Counted from the first letter of the stretch, positions 11,090 through 21,879 are shown. The stretch is DNA of 64,000 nucleotides from Dermacentor variabilis (GCF_050947875.1 NC_134573.1:37015115-37079114); one strand, 5' to 3'. A program made the numbers and translations. Notes: generated by a model from the sequence alone, not told the origin.

Positions 11090-13000
11090 TTTTGTGCAGA
11101 ATTTGTGTGCGAGAACTTTTTATTGTTTTTTTTATGTCATGGCAGTCTTCTGTGTTGGTGAAATCGCTACCATTGCAAAGCCATGGTTTTCTGAAATGCT
11201 GTTATTCTGCTACTCTACAAAACTTGTGTGCAAAATACTTGCATTAGACGCAAGATCTTTTTTACCTCGATATTTCAGAGTATTTCTGTATGTTCTGTAC
11301 ATGCATCTACATGTCCACCCATTGTTAGCATAAGCACACCAGTGCATGGTTTGTGCGCAATGCAGTACACAAGCGGCAAAAACCACGTGCATGTGTGAAA
11401 CGCTAAGGCAGTGCATTCCGTGGGAGCGTTGCCCAGATTTCTCGGCACAGAAGCGGTTGGCTTGCCAGGAATAAATTCGACTGTTTTGCAATCTTGCTCA
11501 TCTGCCTGAGACCTATGCTCGCAAGGAGGATCCTGAATCCTTTGCTTGTATCTGTAGGCCACCGTCGTAAGTGGCACATTCACTGTTTCATAAATGCCAT
11601 GCTTACTGTAGCTCTGCTGTGAAGTGTCCACAATCTGTCATCTTTGCATGGCTGTGGGAATCCCAGCCATTATCACAAGGAATGAAGACTGTGACGCATG
11701 CCTTATTAGTGGCAATTCAGAGGAACCCTCAAAAGACCAAATAAATATGTTAGCTTTTTTATCCTGCAATTGCGGCTTGGACTGACCCCGTCATATACGG
11801 GCATCACTGAAGCATGTTGTGATTAAGTACAGCAAACAAGCTGCTCCTGTTGCATTATGCTAGTGTCGTGTTCTGCCGTGCTCTATCTGTGAAATGAACA
11901 CATTATTTTTGTGGTCTATTGTGTGATAACGTCACTGTGGTGTACTATTGTGGAAACACATGCTGGTCTGTTCATGCTACCAGTGGGCTAACTCTTTGAC
12001 CTTACTGGAAATAGTAAAGGCCAGCCACTCATTGCAAAAAATGCTGGACAGGCCTTTCTCTTGCCTTTTTGTGTGCTTGACGGGCTGAGAATTGCCTCCA
12101 TTGCAAAGACATGCTTTTGTAAGATGCTGTTATTTTTCCTTTGTCCAAAGCACTTTTGATCACTGGAACTTGAGGGTTTTTCTAACCTCTGCCTTTATTA
12201 TGCATGTTGCTGCCTCTGCAAAGCTTCCCCTTCGTGAAACCAATATTGTGCCTGTGTAAAATAACTTGTGAGAGCTTTTTACTTTATATAAATTTTATGT
12301 CATGGAAGATTCGTTTTAAATTTTTGCTACTGTAAAGCCATACTTGCGAGACTATCGTTGCGCATATGTATAGACTTTTGTGCGAGATACTTTTAGCAAG
12401 ACAAATTTTTTTGAATGTCTTGGTCATCTGTGTCCTATACTATGAGCATCTCGCTTATAAAATCAAGGATGTACTTTATTGAAGTGCTATTAGTGTGTTT
12501 TAGTACAGAACTTTTGTGCGAGATACTTTTAAGATATATTTGATGTTATGGGAGGATTCTAGTCACTTTCGTGCATATGTAAGTTGCTTCCAGTGAAGTG
12601 TCATTGTTCTTTGTGCAAAAGAACTTTTCTGTGAAGTCTCTGATGGGTACGTCTACAGTTTTACAAGGTAGAAGTGCTACCACAGTCTAAACGCAAGTTT
12701 AACATCTAGTCATTGAGCCAATGAGACAGCCAGTTTATTTTTGCATCATGTACATTGCTGTTGTTGCAAAGATGCCATTATCTGCCTTTTTGCAAGAAAA
12801 TGTGTGCATAGTCATTGTGCCAGATATTTCTTGTTCTCTTGTACTGTTTGTTTAGTTATATTTGTGATATCACAGTTCAGGTACCAATGCAGTCAGTTTA
12901 TTCCAGTCTTTTTCCTTCATAAAGTGTATGTACATTGCTGCATTAGGTTGACAATTAGAATTTTTCTGTGTTCAGGTCACTTCAAGAAACGTCATTAGTT
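11090..13000. repeat. Degenerate direct repeats, period roughly 130-230 bp
   Basis: Recurring strings on the plus strand: TTGTGCGAGATACTTTTA at about 12378 and 12511, a related GTGTGCGAGAACTTTTTATTG near 11106, TATGTCATGG at about 11133 and 12295, and (C/T)ATTGCAAAG(C/A)CATG near 11172 and 12100. They keep the same order, suggesting an old diverged tandem array. No coding potential. Confidence 0.4.
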
Positions 13001-13679
13001 CTTTTCTGTGCCCCTGTACTGATCTTGTCAATGTTAACATAAGCTCCTGCTGGCATCTTTTGTGATTTTCAATTTCTTGTTGGTCCTTATGGGCATTTCT
13101 TTAACGTGTTCAGGCACAGATTATGTTTTGCTGTGCCAAGCACACAGGCATGTTCTTACAGTATACTTTTTAAATAAAGATCCAATGTTTCTGCAGTTTA
13201 TGTGTAAGTCTATGCCTCAGTTAGACCATCCTAAAAAGCTGAGCAAGTTTTATTAAAAGGCTTATTACATCATTTGAGTTCACATTCATGCAGCTTAATA
13301 TCTACAACTTTGATGACTATTGGAGTTGATACATAATGCATATTCTGGCTTATTCTGCGCATTTGGAAGCTGCACATAAACATTTCTGATGCCTGTGTAC
13401 CAATGGAACTTACATTAACTATGTTGAATGTGCCAGTTTGCAACATGTGCTTCTGCCGTGGATGTTGTGTCTATGTACATTTTCACATTTGCAACCTGCA
13501 CCAGCAAGATGGTCCCAGTTCCTTTAGCGGCACTTAATTATTTGTGGATGCAATTTTCAAAGTAAAGGAAGTGTAGCATATGGCGCCTGTAACTGGTGCA
13601 TTGGTTCTTGGGTATAGTACAGCTTCTAAAGCATTAAAAAGCCGCAGTACCAGCAAGGTGACACCCCAACAAAACCGAA

Positions 13680-14060
13680 CAATTGATAAGTCCCGGATTT
13701 ATCATGGAAGTCCTCTGTACATCTCGTGGACGTTTCTGTAATCAATGTCCACATTTAAAATCCCACAAATGTCCCCGGGATGTCCATGTCCAGATTGTTT
13801 TATCCAGCGGACACTGTTCGGATATTTAGCTTAAAAAACTTCCATTTTTAAGGTCTGACGGATGCCCGAATGTCCGAGAAGGGCATACACGGGACGTCCG
13901 ATTGAACGCCTTTTTTTTTTTTGCATGGGACGGTGTCTCAGATATCCGCCGTATGTCATGTGGATTTGTGGGGATATCCGGTGGATGTCCAAACGTCCGG
14001 CGCTAAACGTCCATCGGATGTACTGTGGATTATTTGTGGTCCATTGGGAAGAGTACGATA
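13680..14060. repeat. Dispersed repeat rich in GGAYGTCC / GGATATCC half-palindromes
   Basis: Within about 380 bases many near-palindromic strings occur: GGGATGTCC, ATGTCC, GGATGCCCGAATGTCCG, CGGGACGTCCG, GATATCCG, GGGATATCCGGTGGATGTCC, AAACGTCCGG. Both strands carry the same word, so an open frame is present on either strand here (about 13831-14107); I treat both as artefacts of the repeat. Confidence 0.5.
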
Positions 14061-14225
14061 ACGGGAAGAAGACGCACATATTGGTGATTCCTGGAAGTGA
14101 AACCTGACGGCGTTGAAGGAAAGCGACTTGGATATCTCTGAGAGAACGGGGGATTCACTTTATGCGTTGCGCCTGGTAAAATATTAGTAGGTGTGCGATT
14201 TTGTTTCGTGCGTTTGAGAGGATCA

Positions 14226-14900
14226 CTAGAAGAGATAGTGTCGATGGTCTAGTAAAACGTGGCTTTGGTTGGCTCTGATAAAATAACTACGTGAAGACTG
14301 TGGATGACTGCAGCGAACCAGTTCATATGTTATCAGCTGGTAGATAACAGACGGTTCTGCCATGTATACTTGAAATCGACTTATCATCTCTTCTTTGATT
14401 TTCTCCAACGATTCGTTGTTTTCAAAGATATGCGTGAGGTAGAACCAAAATGCCTCACCGGTGACGCAGTCTTTGAAGTTGGCGACCATATCCCGTTCTG
14501 ACCATGATGCAGCAGATGCGTGGAGCTCGAAGAAGCGAAACCAGGGGACGTATTCTGAAACGTTCGCCGCCGCGAAAGTTTCGCCCTGGCCACGCCTCCG
14601 CCGTTGCGGCGCGCTCTGAATGGCTGCTTTGACAAAACCGGAAATTCAGGTGGCGCAAGTGAATTTCCGGTTTTGTCAAAGCAGCCATTCAGCGCGCGCC
14701 GCAACGGCGGAGGCGTGGCCAGGGCGAAACTTTCGCGGCGGCGAACGTTTCAGAATACGTTCCCAGTCTTCCACGGCCCCATCGTCCGCTTATCCGGCGT
14801 ACTAGGGTATGTCCACGACTTGCGGTGATGCGGTCATGATGCTTGTAGGTGTCGGTGGTTGAACTGTGCGCTGTAGTTTCACGGCGTCGTGTTGAGTTGA
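14226..14900 (-). pseudogene. Retrotransposon gag-like relic, interrupted by a MITE
   Basis: Minus-strand translation shows DWFRFFEL, ASAASWSERDMVANFK, EAFWFYLTHIF and IKEEMISRFQVYMAEP, a pattern I read as the retrotransposon gag domain (hydrophobic core, W-x-x-(I/L)-K-E-x-x-x-x-R-F). The relic is split by the inverted-repeat element at 14544-14764; the frame on both sides joins if the insert is ignored. Upstream (above 14765) the frame meets a stop, and no zinc knuckle, protease or RT follows downstream, so this is an isolated fragment. Its parent element is not identified. Confidence 0.5.
14544..14764. mobile_element. Palindromic MITE with 105-bp arms
   Basis: Left arm 14544-14648 and right arm 14660-14764 are reverse complements over 105 bases with two mismatches, separated by an 11-base spacer. 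Tips are GGG(G/A)ACGTATTCTGAAACG. GC content is much higher than the flanks. The element interrupts a gag-like frame; the duplication at the target is only A or AG, so the transposon superfamily is unclear. No coding capacity; it depends on a transposase supplied elsewhere. Confidence 0.85.
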
Positions 14901-15025
14901 GGAGTGCCAAGAACTCGTGATAATTCGTTTGTAAACTGATCTACAATAACATTTAGAGCACTTATGAACAAAATATGTTTATCGATGCGTTTCCTTCGCC
15001 CTTTGAGTAGAGTGGCCGATGACAA

Positions 15026-16100
15026 GTGCACATTGATTTCAGGAAAAAAGTTGTGACGCTTATAAACAAAAAAAAGACGCTTGCACTTCGACCACCGAAC
15101 CAATTTGAAGAAACGATTGCATGTGAATGGGTGGAACCATATCGAAATAAATTTTGGGTGGAGCATCCATTGGCACGTTATCTGCTCGAACGCGTTGCAA
15201 AGCATAATAATAATATAACAAACACCCCAGACAGGGAGAATGCGGTCACAATCACGTCGATCGTGGTGATGGGGAAGGAACACCAGATCAGCGCCTACGA
15301 AGCCACACCGCAATAGACTTGCAAGGGAGTGATTATAGGCATCACCCTGAGCGACAGCCCGGATGGAGCTGGAGAGGAACATTGTACACGTGAAAAATCC
15401 ACTGGCTCTGGCGGCCAAAAGGATTAAGAATACGGGAGCGGTTATCGTGGTATTCCACGGCTTGAAAGTTCCTAACTTTGCGCGCTACGGCAGAGTGTTG
15501 GTGAAATGCTTTTTGTAGCGCAAGCAAGTGGGCAACTACTACGAGTGTGGCAGATTGGTTCACCGAGCCGACGTGTGCCTGACCCCGGGGGAAGCCATAT
15601 TTAGGGGTCGTGGCGCAGACAACCCGTACGAGCAACACCAATGCACGTCTAAATGCAAGCTGTGAGAAATTCCGCCCATAACAGCCAACATACCGTGCCG
15701 ACAGCGATACCAGATCCCGTGCGTAGTGAGATGATGGGAAAAGGTGGCTACCAAAACCAAGTCCCCGCCCACCACCTGGCGACAGCGACGGAAAACAGGC
15801 ACTGCTGCAGCCGCAGCAGCTGTCGCCGCAGGAGCGCAGAGGGCGCTCCCGTTCCAGAGGCGCTCCCAATCGACAGGCGTTCCCGATCCAGATCCGGGTC
15901 CGAGTCGCGCTCTTCGGCGAATTGCAGCTGCCGACAGCGCCGAGGCGAAGGAGAAGCGCAAGTTTGGTTTCGAGTCAACGCGGTGCAATGGGCCCGCGAC
16001 GTGACGGAGAGGCTAGGACTTTCTGTGCCGACGTGGGAGCGGCCCACTAGGTGCTAGTGCACGTTTCGATGTACCTCAATAAAGTATTTCCATCCATCCA
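15026..16100 (+). pseudogene. I-like LINE with ORF1 remnant joined to the 3' end (internally deleted)
   Basis: ORF1-like segments in several frames: ENAVTITSIVVMGKE and ISAYEATPQ (15026-15316), then KNPLALAAKRI, AVIVVFHGLKVPNFARYG, and a gag-like knuckle YYECGRLVHRADVC in which the first Cys of C-x2-C is Tyr. Stops and frame changes break it. After a basic Arg/Ser-rich tail the frame reads directly into AVQWARDVTERLGLSVPTWE, which resembles the end of ORF2, then AATAAAG and a TCCA tetranucleotide tail (about 16089-16106). The whole endonuclease-RT region is missing, so this is a deletion derivative. Confidence 0.7.
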
Positions 16101-16106
16101 TCCATT

Positions 16107-16683
16107 GACATGGCCACCTAGAACAAATATCTGCACTCGCACAAAGAATGTGCGATTGCACTTATTTGTTCTAGGCATATATTGTATATATTCTTTTATA
16201 TACTTGTATGTGCGCCACATACAGGAATATTTCTCTGTTGCGTGGTCACACTTTTTTCTAAATAGGACATAGATAAAATTGCGGATATGCAAAAAAAGGT
16301 CAATTAGATTCAGTGGCACGAGGGACAAACCCAGGACGTTCGACGGCGACGTTTCGCGGTGAGCGCAAGCTGCCCGCTTTTCGCTTTCTTCCTTGAAGGA
16401 CTGGCCGACATGTAAGGGATTTCCCTGCTTCACAACACAGCGTGTTGTGAAGCGTACTGCGTGTCAGTAATATCAGCGTCCATCAGGTTTTGTCATCTTT
16501 CTGTCTATTCATCTAGACGCACACAGGCGCTGAATATTGTGCCCTTTAGCTACGTCCTGGTTTCTTTAACATCTTCCTTTCTTTTTTTGCCTTGTCCGTT
16601 GAATTATAGAACAGATGAGATGGTTCGTTGCTTAACCTACCGTCAGATTGGTTTACTATTCATTCCCCTAACCATCATACAAG
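16107..16683. other. Non-coding stretch with one small hairpin
   Basis: No gene seen. A perfect 11-bp inverted repeat with a 3-base loop (CTTCACAACAC / GTGTTGTGAAG) lies near 16429-16453. Confidence 0.5.
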
Positions 16684-16830
16684 TTTATTTATTTATTTAT
16701 TGGTATTGCCCCGAGGGCCCGATGCATTACAGAGGGGAGTGGAACACACGGGAAAAAAGACACGATACAGGATTTGTTCTTTTAATACAATGTTAGCTAA
16801 AAAGATGAGATAGAAGCGGGAAGCAACAAA
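16684..16830 (-). mobile_element. 3' end fragment of a CR1-like LINE
   Basis: A short TTTA repeat (about 16684-16702) followed by TTGGTATTGCCCCGAGGGCC. The same arrangement (TTTA run, then a CCTTCAAAGCCCACAGGG-type start) marks the 3' end of the CR1-like LINE at 59530. The fragment is 5'-truncated and has no coding sequence left. Confidence 0.4.
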
Positions 16831-17122
16831 AATTCAAGCATTTGACGGATAACAAATATAATTACATACTTAAAACCTTTTATCCACTTTATTGTATCCT
16901 GTGTTACAATTGTATTCAATAGCAGCCGTGTTTGTAAAAAAAATAGTTACATAGACTGAATTTAAGTTCAGTACTTAACGTTGTTAGCCTGGCTAAACTT
17001 GACGACGAGAAAAATCAGTATTTTGGTCCACTGCGCTCGCATCATGTGAAGAACCCGGGTTTGCAGTTTTGCGAGGGCCACGGCAAGCTGAGTACAGTGC
17101 AACCAAAATAATGTAGCCTGCG

Positions 17123-17123
<1 letters not shown>

Positions 17124-17176
<53 letters not shown>

Positions 17177-17188
17177 GCGCGCGTGTGT
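17124..17188. repeat. (GT)n microsatellite
   Basis: About 24 uninterrupted TG units, then interrupted GCGTGTGCGCGCGTGTGT. The open frames reading Val-Cys or Thr-His repeats here are artefacts. Confidence 0.97.
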
Positions 17189-17489
17189 CACACATCAGCA
17201 GCCACGGGCACGATTCAAAGCAACCGCGCAAAGATGGTGCCCGTTTGTCTATCGCGCCTACGTTCGCAGTGGCGGACGTGGCCATAAGCTAGTCACATGG
17301 ATAGTTTTGCTAGTCTGCTTACATCAATTTTCGTTAAAATTTATTATGGTGATGATTGTGCAGTGGCGCTGAAAACACGAACGTACTGCATTTTTTCGCG
17401 AATACCATCAAAAAGCTTTCAACATCGCTTGCGGCACATTGCAGAATTCTACAGCTTTTGCCGATCAATTTATAATCCAAATGTCATCT

Positions 17490-17755
17490 ATTTTAGTCCA
17501 AGCGCCAATCACTTTCATCCACGTGTGGGAGATTCAATCCCAGCCCCAAATAATTCAATCTTCCTGCCACGTATTTTAACCCTAACGCCAGTGAATTTAT
17601 AGGTAAGATGCAGTTGCATATGTGTTCTGGGAAGTATGACAAAATGTTATAATTTTGCGCCGACCAAACATACACGAAGAGCCTTCTTGTAGATTGTTGG
17701 CATGTGACAACAAAGATGTGTTTCCCACGCGAAACACCCTCGAAATAGTGCCCAG
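17490..17755 (-). repeat. Unnamed dispersed repeat, copy 1
   Basis: The reverse complement of this stretch aligns with 29965-30240. Shared blocks include TATGTTTGGTCGG-GCAAAAT, TAAATTCACTGGCGTTA, ATACGTGG, ATTGAATTATTTGG and TTGGCGCTTG. No coding sequence. Identity is roughly 70-75 % by eye. Family unknown. Confidence 0.6.
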
Positions 17756-17759
17756 TAAT

Positions 17760-17762
<3 letters not shown>

Positions 17763-17792
<30 letters not shown>
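17763..17792. repeat. (TA)n microsatellite, short
   Basis: About 15 TA units just before the SINE hairpin region. Confidence 0.95.
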
Positions 17793-17793
<1 letters not shown>

Positions 17794-17794
17794 A

Positions 17795-18062
17795 GAAGAA
17801 AGGGGGTTTTGGGTATTTATGTGTCCGCTAGGACACATAAATACCCAAGAAAGTGGATGGGGATACAGCGCCGCGGTAGCTCAATTGGTAGAGCATCGCA
17901 CGCGAAATGCGAAGGTTGTGGGTTCGGTTCCCACCTGCGGCAAGTTGTTTTTTCATCTACTTTATTTCCATTAATTTATCGTTTCTTCATTTCATTTATT
18001 AAGCGCAAGTAATTTCCCCTATGTTGTCCTTGGTGTCAGGGTTTGTTGGCTTCTTATGATAT

Positions 18063-18065
<3 letters not shown>
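17795..18065 (+). mobile_element. tRNA-derived SINE with upstream perfect hairpin
   Basis: A 73-nt tRNA-like head (17870-17942) folds as a full cloverleaf: acceptor GCCGCGG/CTGCGGC, D stem GCTC/GAGC, anticodon stem TCGCA/TGCGA, T stem GTGGG/CCCAC, with A-box TAGCTCAATTGG and B-box GGTTCGGTTCC, the RNA polymerase III internal promoter. A T-rich body and a (TA)n tail follow. Upstream, 17809-17826 and 17831-17848 form a perfect 18-bp inverted repeat with loop GCTA. The structure indicates a pol III-derived retroposon rather than a working tRNA gene. Confidence 0.8.

Positions 18066-18142
<77 letters not shown>
18066..18142. repeat. (TA)n microsatellite, long
   Basis: About 38 TA units between the SINE body and the left LTR of Gypsy B; probably grew from the SINE tail. 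Confidence 0.97.
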
Positions 18143-18145
<3 letters not shown>

Positions 18146-18270
18146 AGGCAGCTGTTCAAAAAACGTTTATTTAGCAGGCCGCGCGCTGCAGAAGATGATG
18201 CTGGCCATGATGCTGAATATATACTGATGAAGAAGGTGAAAGGCTAATTTATAGCAGACAAGCAGACACA
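18142..18270 (-). repeat. 3' LTR of Gypsy B (right edge approximate)
   Basis: TGCGAGGCAGCTG, then TTTATTTAGCAGGCCGCGC and GATGAAGAAGG, align with the right-hand copy from 27009. The right edge at CAGACACA is a guess based on a CA end next to a weak purine-rich stretch on the minus strand. Confidence 0.45.
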
Positions 18271-18414
18271 GTTTTCCACTGGAAGCGGCCAACCTGGCCG
18301 CTGCTTATGGCGGCGAACGCCATGTGAAAAACTTTAAACGCGTAACAGGCACTATCTCTGTGGCACGGCAGCGGCCGTCCTAAGGCGGAACAACGGAAGT
18401 GACACATTAGTTAA

Positions 18415-19548
18415 CTGGCGAACTCTGTTCCAGAACAGTGTAGGGACCGATTAAACGGAACTGAAATTTCTCGCATAAGCCAGGAGCGCGAACTGGGGTC
18501 TACAGCAACACTTCCTCTCCAGGGTGGAAGGAAAAGACACGGCGGGATGCATCATGGCAAGTTTTGCGGTCTTGTTGACAGGAGTCGGTGTTGAGGCGGG
18601 CACGTTGGCGACACCGGGCAATGTGCGAAACGAACTGCTCACACATTGATGTGGACGAGGACACGGGGACACCAGAGAAAGAAACGTCGAGGATAGTGAT
18701 TTGTTGACGACCATACACTAGGAAAAAGGGCGAGTACCCCGTAGCGCGCTGGACGGCCGTGTTGTATGAGAAAGCGATGAATGGTAGAGTAACATCCCAA
18801 TAGGTGTGGTCAGGATTGATGTACATTGACCTCATGTCGTACAGCGTGCAATGAATGCGCTTTGTGAGGCCATTAGTTTGAGGGTGGTAGCTGCAAGTCG
18901 TTTCATGGATGGTACTGCACGCGCGAAGAACATGGTCCAGAAGTTTAGACAGAAAGGTCCTGGCGCGGTCACTCAAAAGGACACGTGGGGCTCCATGCCA
19001 TAAAAAGATGGCTTCCAAGAAAAAAGGTGCAACCTCCACAGCTGATCCCAAAGATCCAAAGATAGATCCCAAAGCGGCTGTTTAAGCGTACTGGATCAAG
19101 TGGTCTACAGACGTGACAAACCATCGTTTATCGCCAGCGGATAAGGGCTGTGGTCCAATGAGGTCGATAACAACGGCTGCGAAACGAGCTTTAGGACACG
19201 GGACAGGTTGCAGCATTCCAGCCGGAGGTGAGGTCGGTCGTTTGCAGTGTTGGCAGAGCGAACACAAAGCCACGTATTTCGCTACGCTGGTTGAAATTCA
19301 AAGCCAAGAGAAGCGTCCGTGGATTCGCTGATAGGTTTTTGGAAACCAAGATGACTGCCAGTGAAAAGTCTGCAGTATCTGCCCAAAGTGATCGGGGAAT
19401 GACAGGAGTCAAACGGTGTCATTCGTGATAAAACACGTACCGGTATAACATCGAATTTACGATCTTGAAGTTCTTCAAGTGCCGACGCAGCCGAGCGGTA
19501 GATGTGCGAGGTGATCCGCGAATACGTTCCAGAATTCAGAACATGCAT
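18415..19548 (-). pseudogene. Integrase region of Gypsy B
   Basis: Zinc-binding half at about 19200-19548, with SLCQHCKRPT retaining the CC pair; the core begins VVIDLIGP (first catalytic Asp). A stop near 19084 interrupts. The core continues LLSDRARTF (second Asp) and SYHPQTNGLTKRIH, where the catalytic Glu of the usual NGLTER motif is Lys. FIAFSYNTA and SPFFLVYGR follow. At about 18440 a GPY/F module (IGPYTVLEQ) marks the C-terminus. With the Glu replaced and frames broken, it is not functional. Confidence 0.75.
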
Positions 19549-19601
19549 TTAGGCTAGATGGTGCATACTTGACTAGAAAGGAACAGCGCCAGCTAAGACG
19601 A

Positions 19602-20730
19602 TCAGGGCAACGACACAAGACAAGTGCCACTCATAACGGAGTGGCAGTAGGAGTCACTACGTTGGCAAGATGCAAACGTATGAGAATGGCTGGATGGGAG
19701 CCGGTCGATAGCTGCGGGCGAAGGAAATGCAGAAGACGCGTCCTCTAGTTTGCTCATGGAAGGCGGTAAGCAAGCAGCGCTTGAAGACTGTCGTAGGGTA
19801 CAACGAGAGGGAGCATCGGCATCCTGGTCTTTCTTTCCAGACTTGTAGGTGACGCCGAAGTCGTATTTTTGCAAACGAACACCCAACAGCCGAAACGTCC
19901 GCTTAAGTTCTTTAGCGTCACCAACCAGCAGAAGGCGTGGCGATCAGTAACGACCGTAAACTGGTGGCTGTGCGGATACGGCCTAAATTTTTGGACGGAA
20001 CAAACAACGGCGAGACACACTTGCTCGGTAATCGCATAATTTTTCTCTGCAGCTGTTAGCCTGCGACTTGCGTAGGCAATCATACGTTCTTCGGAATTTT
20101 GCTGACGTTGGAGAACAGCGCCGATACCGTGGCCGCTGGCGTCAGCATGTAGAAGAGTGGGTGCGGTGTTGTCGAAATGAAAAAGCAGAGGTTCGGACAT
20201 GAGGATACGCGTTAGGGCGCCAAAAGCAGTTTGGCATTAGTCCGACCATACCTAAGGAGTTCCAGAAGGAAGGAGTCGATGGAGCGACACCGCAATGGTG
20301 GCAAAGTTACGTACGAAGCGCCGGAAATACGAACCTATGCCAAGTAAGCTACGCAAGTGTTTGGCGAATTGAGGCATGGGGAAGCGAAAGACAACGGTAG
20401 TCTTATCGGGGTCACGTCGAAGGCCCTTCTTGCTGAGGTGTCCGAGTACTTGATTGGTTTGCTTGACGAAGGGCCACTTGTCTGTATTCAGCTGAAGGCC
20501 AGCAGCTAAGAGGCATGTCAGGACTTTGTCAAGGCGCTGCAAGTGCTGATGGAAAGTCGACGAAAATATGACGATGTGGTCAAGGTGGCGTAAGCAAGTC
20601 TTCCACTTTAGGCTTCATAGTACTGTGTCAATCATCAGCTCCAATGTGGCGGGCGCATTACACAGGCCCAAAGGCATTACGTTAAATTCGTAAAGACAAT
20701 TGGGTGTGGCAAAATGCTGTGGCAGAGAGG
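19602..20730 (-). pseudogene. C-terminal RT and RNase H region of Gypsy B
   Basis: From right to left: CLYEFNVMPLGLCNAPAT (RT motif before the active site), an in-frame stop after MIDTVL, and RHLDHIVIFSS where YLDDIV is expected. The connection domain follows with LLGIGSYFRRFVRNF; then RNase H with LLHADASGHGIGAVL, IAYASRRLT and DRHAFCWL (Gypsy RNase H usually has DHHAL). Three separate frames cover it. The missing catalytic Asp shows RT is dead. Confidence 0.75.
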
Positions 20731-21621
20731 CAGGGTGCTAGAGTCGCCAGATGGATGGGAGCGGCAGCAGGAGCAGAAGGAGCTGTCTGAACAAACGCTG
20801 GATGCATAGCCACAACCTGAGCATACGAGGTCGACGGCGAAGGAGGGGCACAGCTCGTAGCGAAGGTCATGGAGGACAGCTCCCCTTTGATGATGTCGCG
20901 CAGGCCAGGAAACGAAGGTTGAGGTTGGAGAACGGGACGACTGAGTAGGCCACACGCTTGGAGCTCTTCGCTTATGAGAGTCCGAATCAGCATACGCAGG
21001 TCCGTATCCGAAGAAGGAGGCGTGTCACAGGCGACAGGTTGTAAACCGATGGCCTGTAGTGCGTCGAGGTGTTGGCAAGTCGCGCTCACATCGTTAACGG
21101 TATCCAGATCCTTGATCGCCAGTGCATTGAACGCGACGTGGGCAATGCCTTTTAGGATATGACGAGCACGATCACATTCCGTCGTGGTGGCGTCCACACG
21201 GCGACAATGGGCGAGGACACCCGCGATATAAGAAGTCTGTTTCCCCGGGAAGTTGCAAGCGCCCATTAAGCTTTTTCTTGGTGACCTCAGAACAGACGTT
21301 GCGAGTGCCAAAAATCGGCCGAGGCTGGTGTTTGAATGCCGCCCATTCAGTCAAGGTGCTTTCTGGGTAATGAAACCAAGTCCTGGCAACGTGAGCGAGG
21401 TAGAATGTGAAGTTGCGAAGCTTGTGAAAATCGTGCCACCAGTTAGACCGCTATGACTCACTCACGCGCTCATAATTCACCAGCCAGTCGTCAACGTCGT
21501 CACTAGAAAGACCAGTGCACATGGTGGGATCGCACTGCCGCGTGGTGACGGTCCATGAAGGAACGGTCACTGTAGTAGTGACAGCGACGCCGGAGGCTCC
21601 TGGTGGATCTTCTTGGGATGT
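20682..21621 (-). pseudogene. Gag region of Gypsy B, fused to RT
   Basis: Retrotransposon-gag pattern NFTFYLAHVARTWFHYPE with LTEWAAFK (near 21330-21420), then ARHILKGIAHVAFNAL and an Ala/Pro-rich stretch. A frame of 209 residues spans 20682-21311. There is no CCHC knuckle: after IHLATLAPCLSA the sequence runs into the RT motif FNVMPLGLCNAP in another frame, showing an internal deletion of more than a kilobase. The 5' part of gag is separated by element C. Confidence 0.65.
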
Positions 21622-21791
21622 TGTCGCAGCCTAGTAGAAGACGGGAAAGCCGGCGTAGAGGACGTATGGAAGCACTTTATCAGATCAGTCAACGCGACGT
21701 CGTTGTCGTCTCTGTTTTTCCGCTCGCGCGCTACTTCAGCGTCGTTCTCTTCGCCTGGCACATACCCGCGGCGACCATATAAGATGTGGCA
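21622..21791 (-). repeat. 3' LTR of Gypsy C (170 bp)
   Basis: Plus strand begins TGTCGCAGCC and ends GATGTGGCA; same length as the right LTR, five substitutions. Confidence 0.92.
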
Positions 21792-21822
21792 TTTGCCCCC
21801 CCCCCCCTTTGAAAAAAAAAAG
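21792..21822 (-). other. Polypurine tract of Gypsy C
   Basis: Thirteen C residues (21796-21808) followed by TTTGAAAAAAAAAA on the plus strand. On the minus strand this is a purine run ending just before the 3' LTR, the expected plus-strand primer site. Confidence 0.75.
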
Positions 21823-21879
21823 GCATCGTCCCGATGCACCAACGTCCGAAGGCTGTGCACAGACGGTGCACAGTTGAGG

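Noticed and set aside
13831..14107. Overlapping frames on both strands as genes
   Set aside because: Both arise from palindromic GGAYGTCC words and show no family similarity.
17127..17285. Frames with Cys-Val or Thr-His repeats
   Set aside because: Translation of the GT microsatellite.
17870..17942. A working tRNA gene (full cloverleaf, apparent CGA anticodon)
   Set aside because: Position 33 is G instead of U, CGA would be serine but there is no long variable arm, and the unit is embedded in a SINE with a (TA)n tail.
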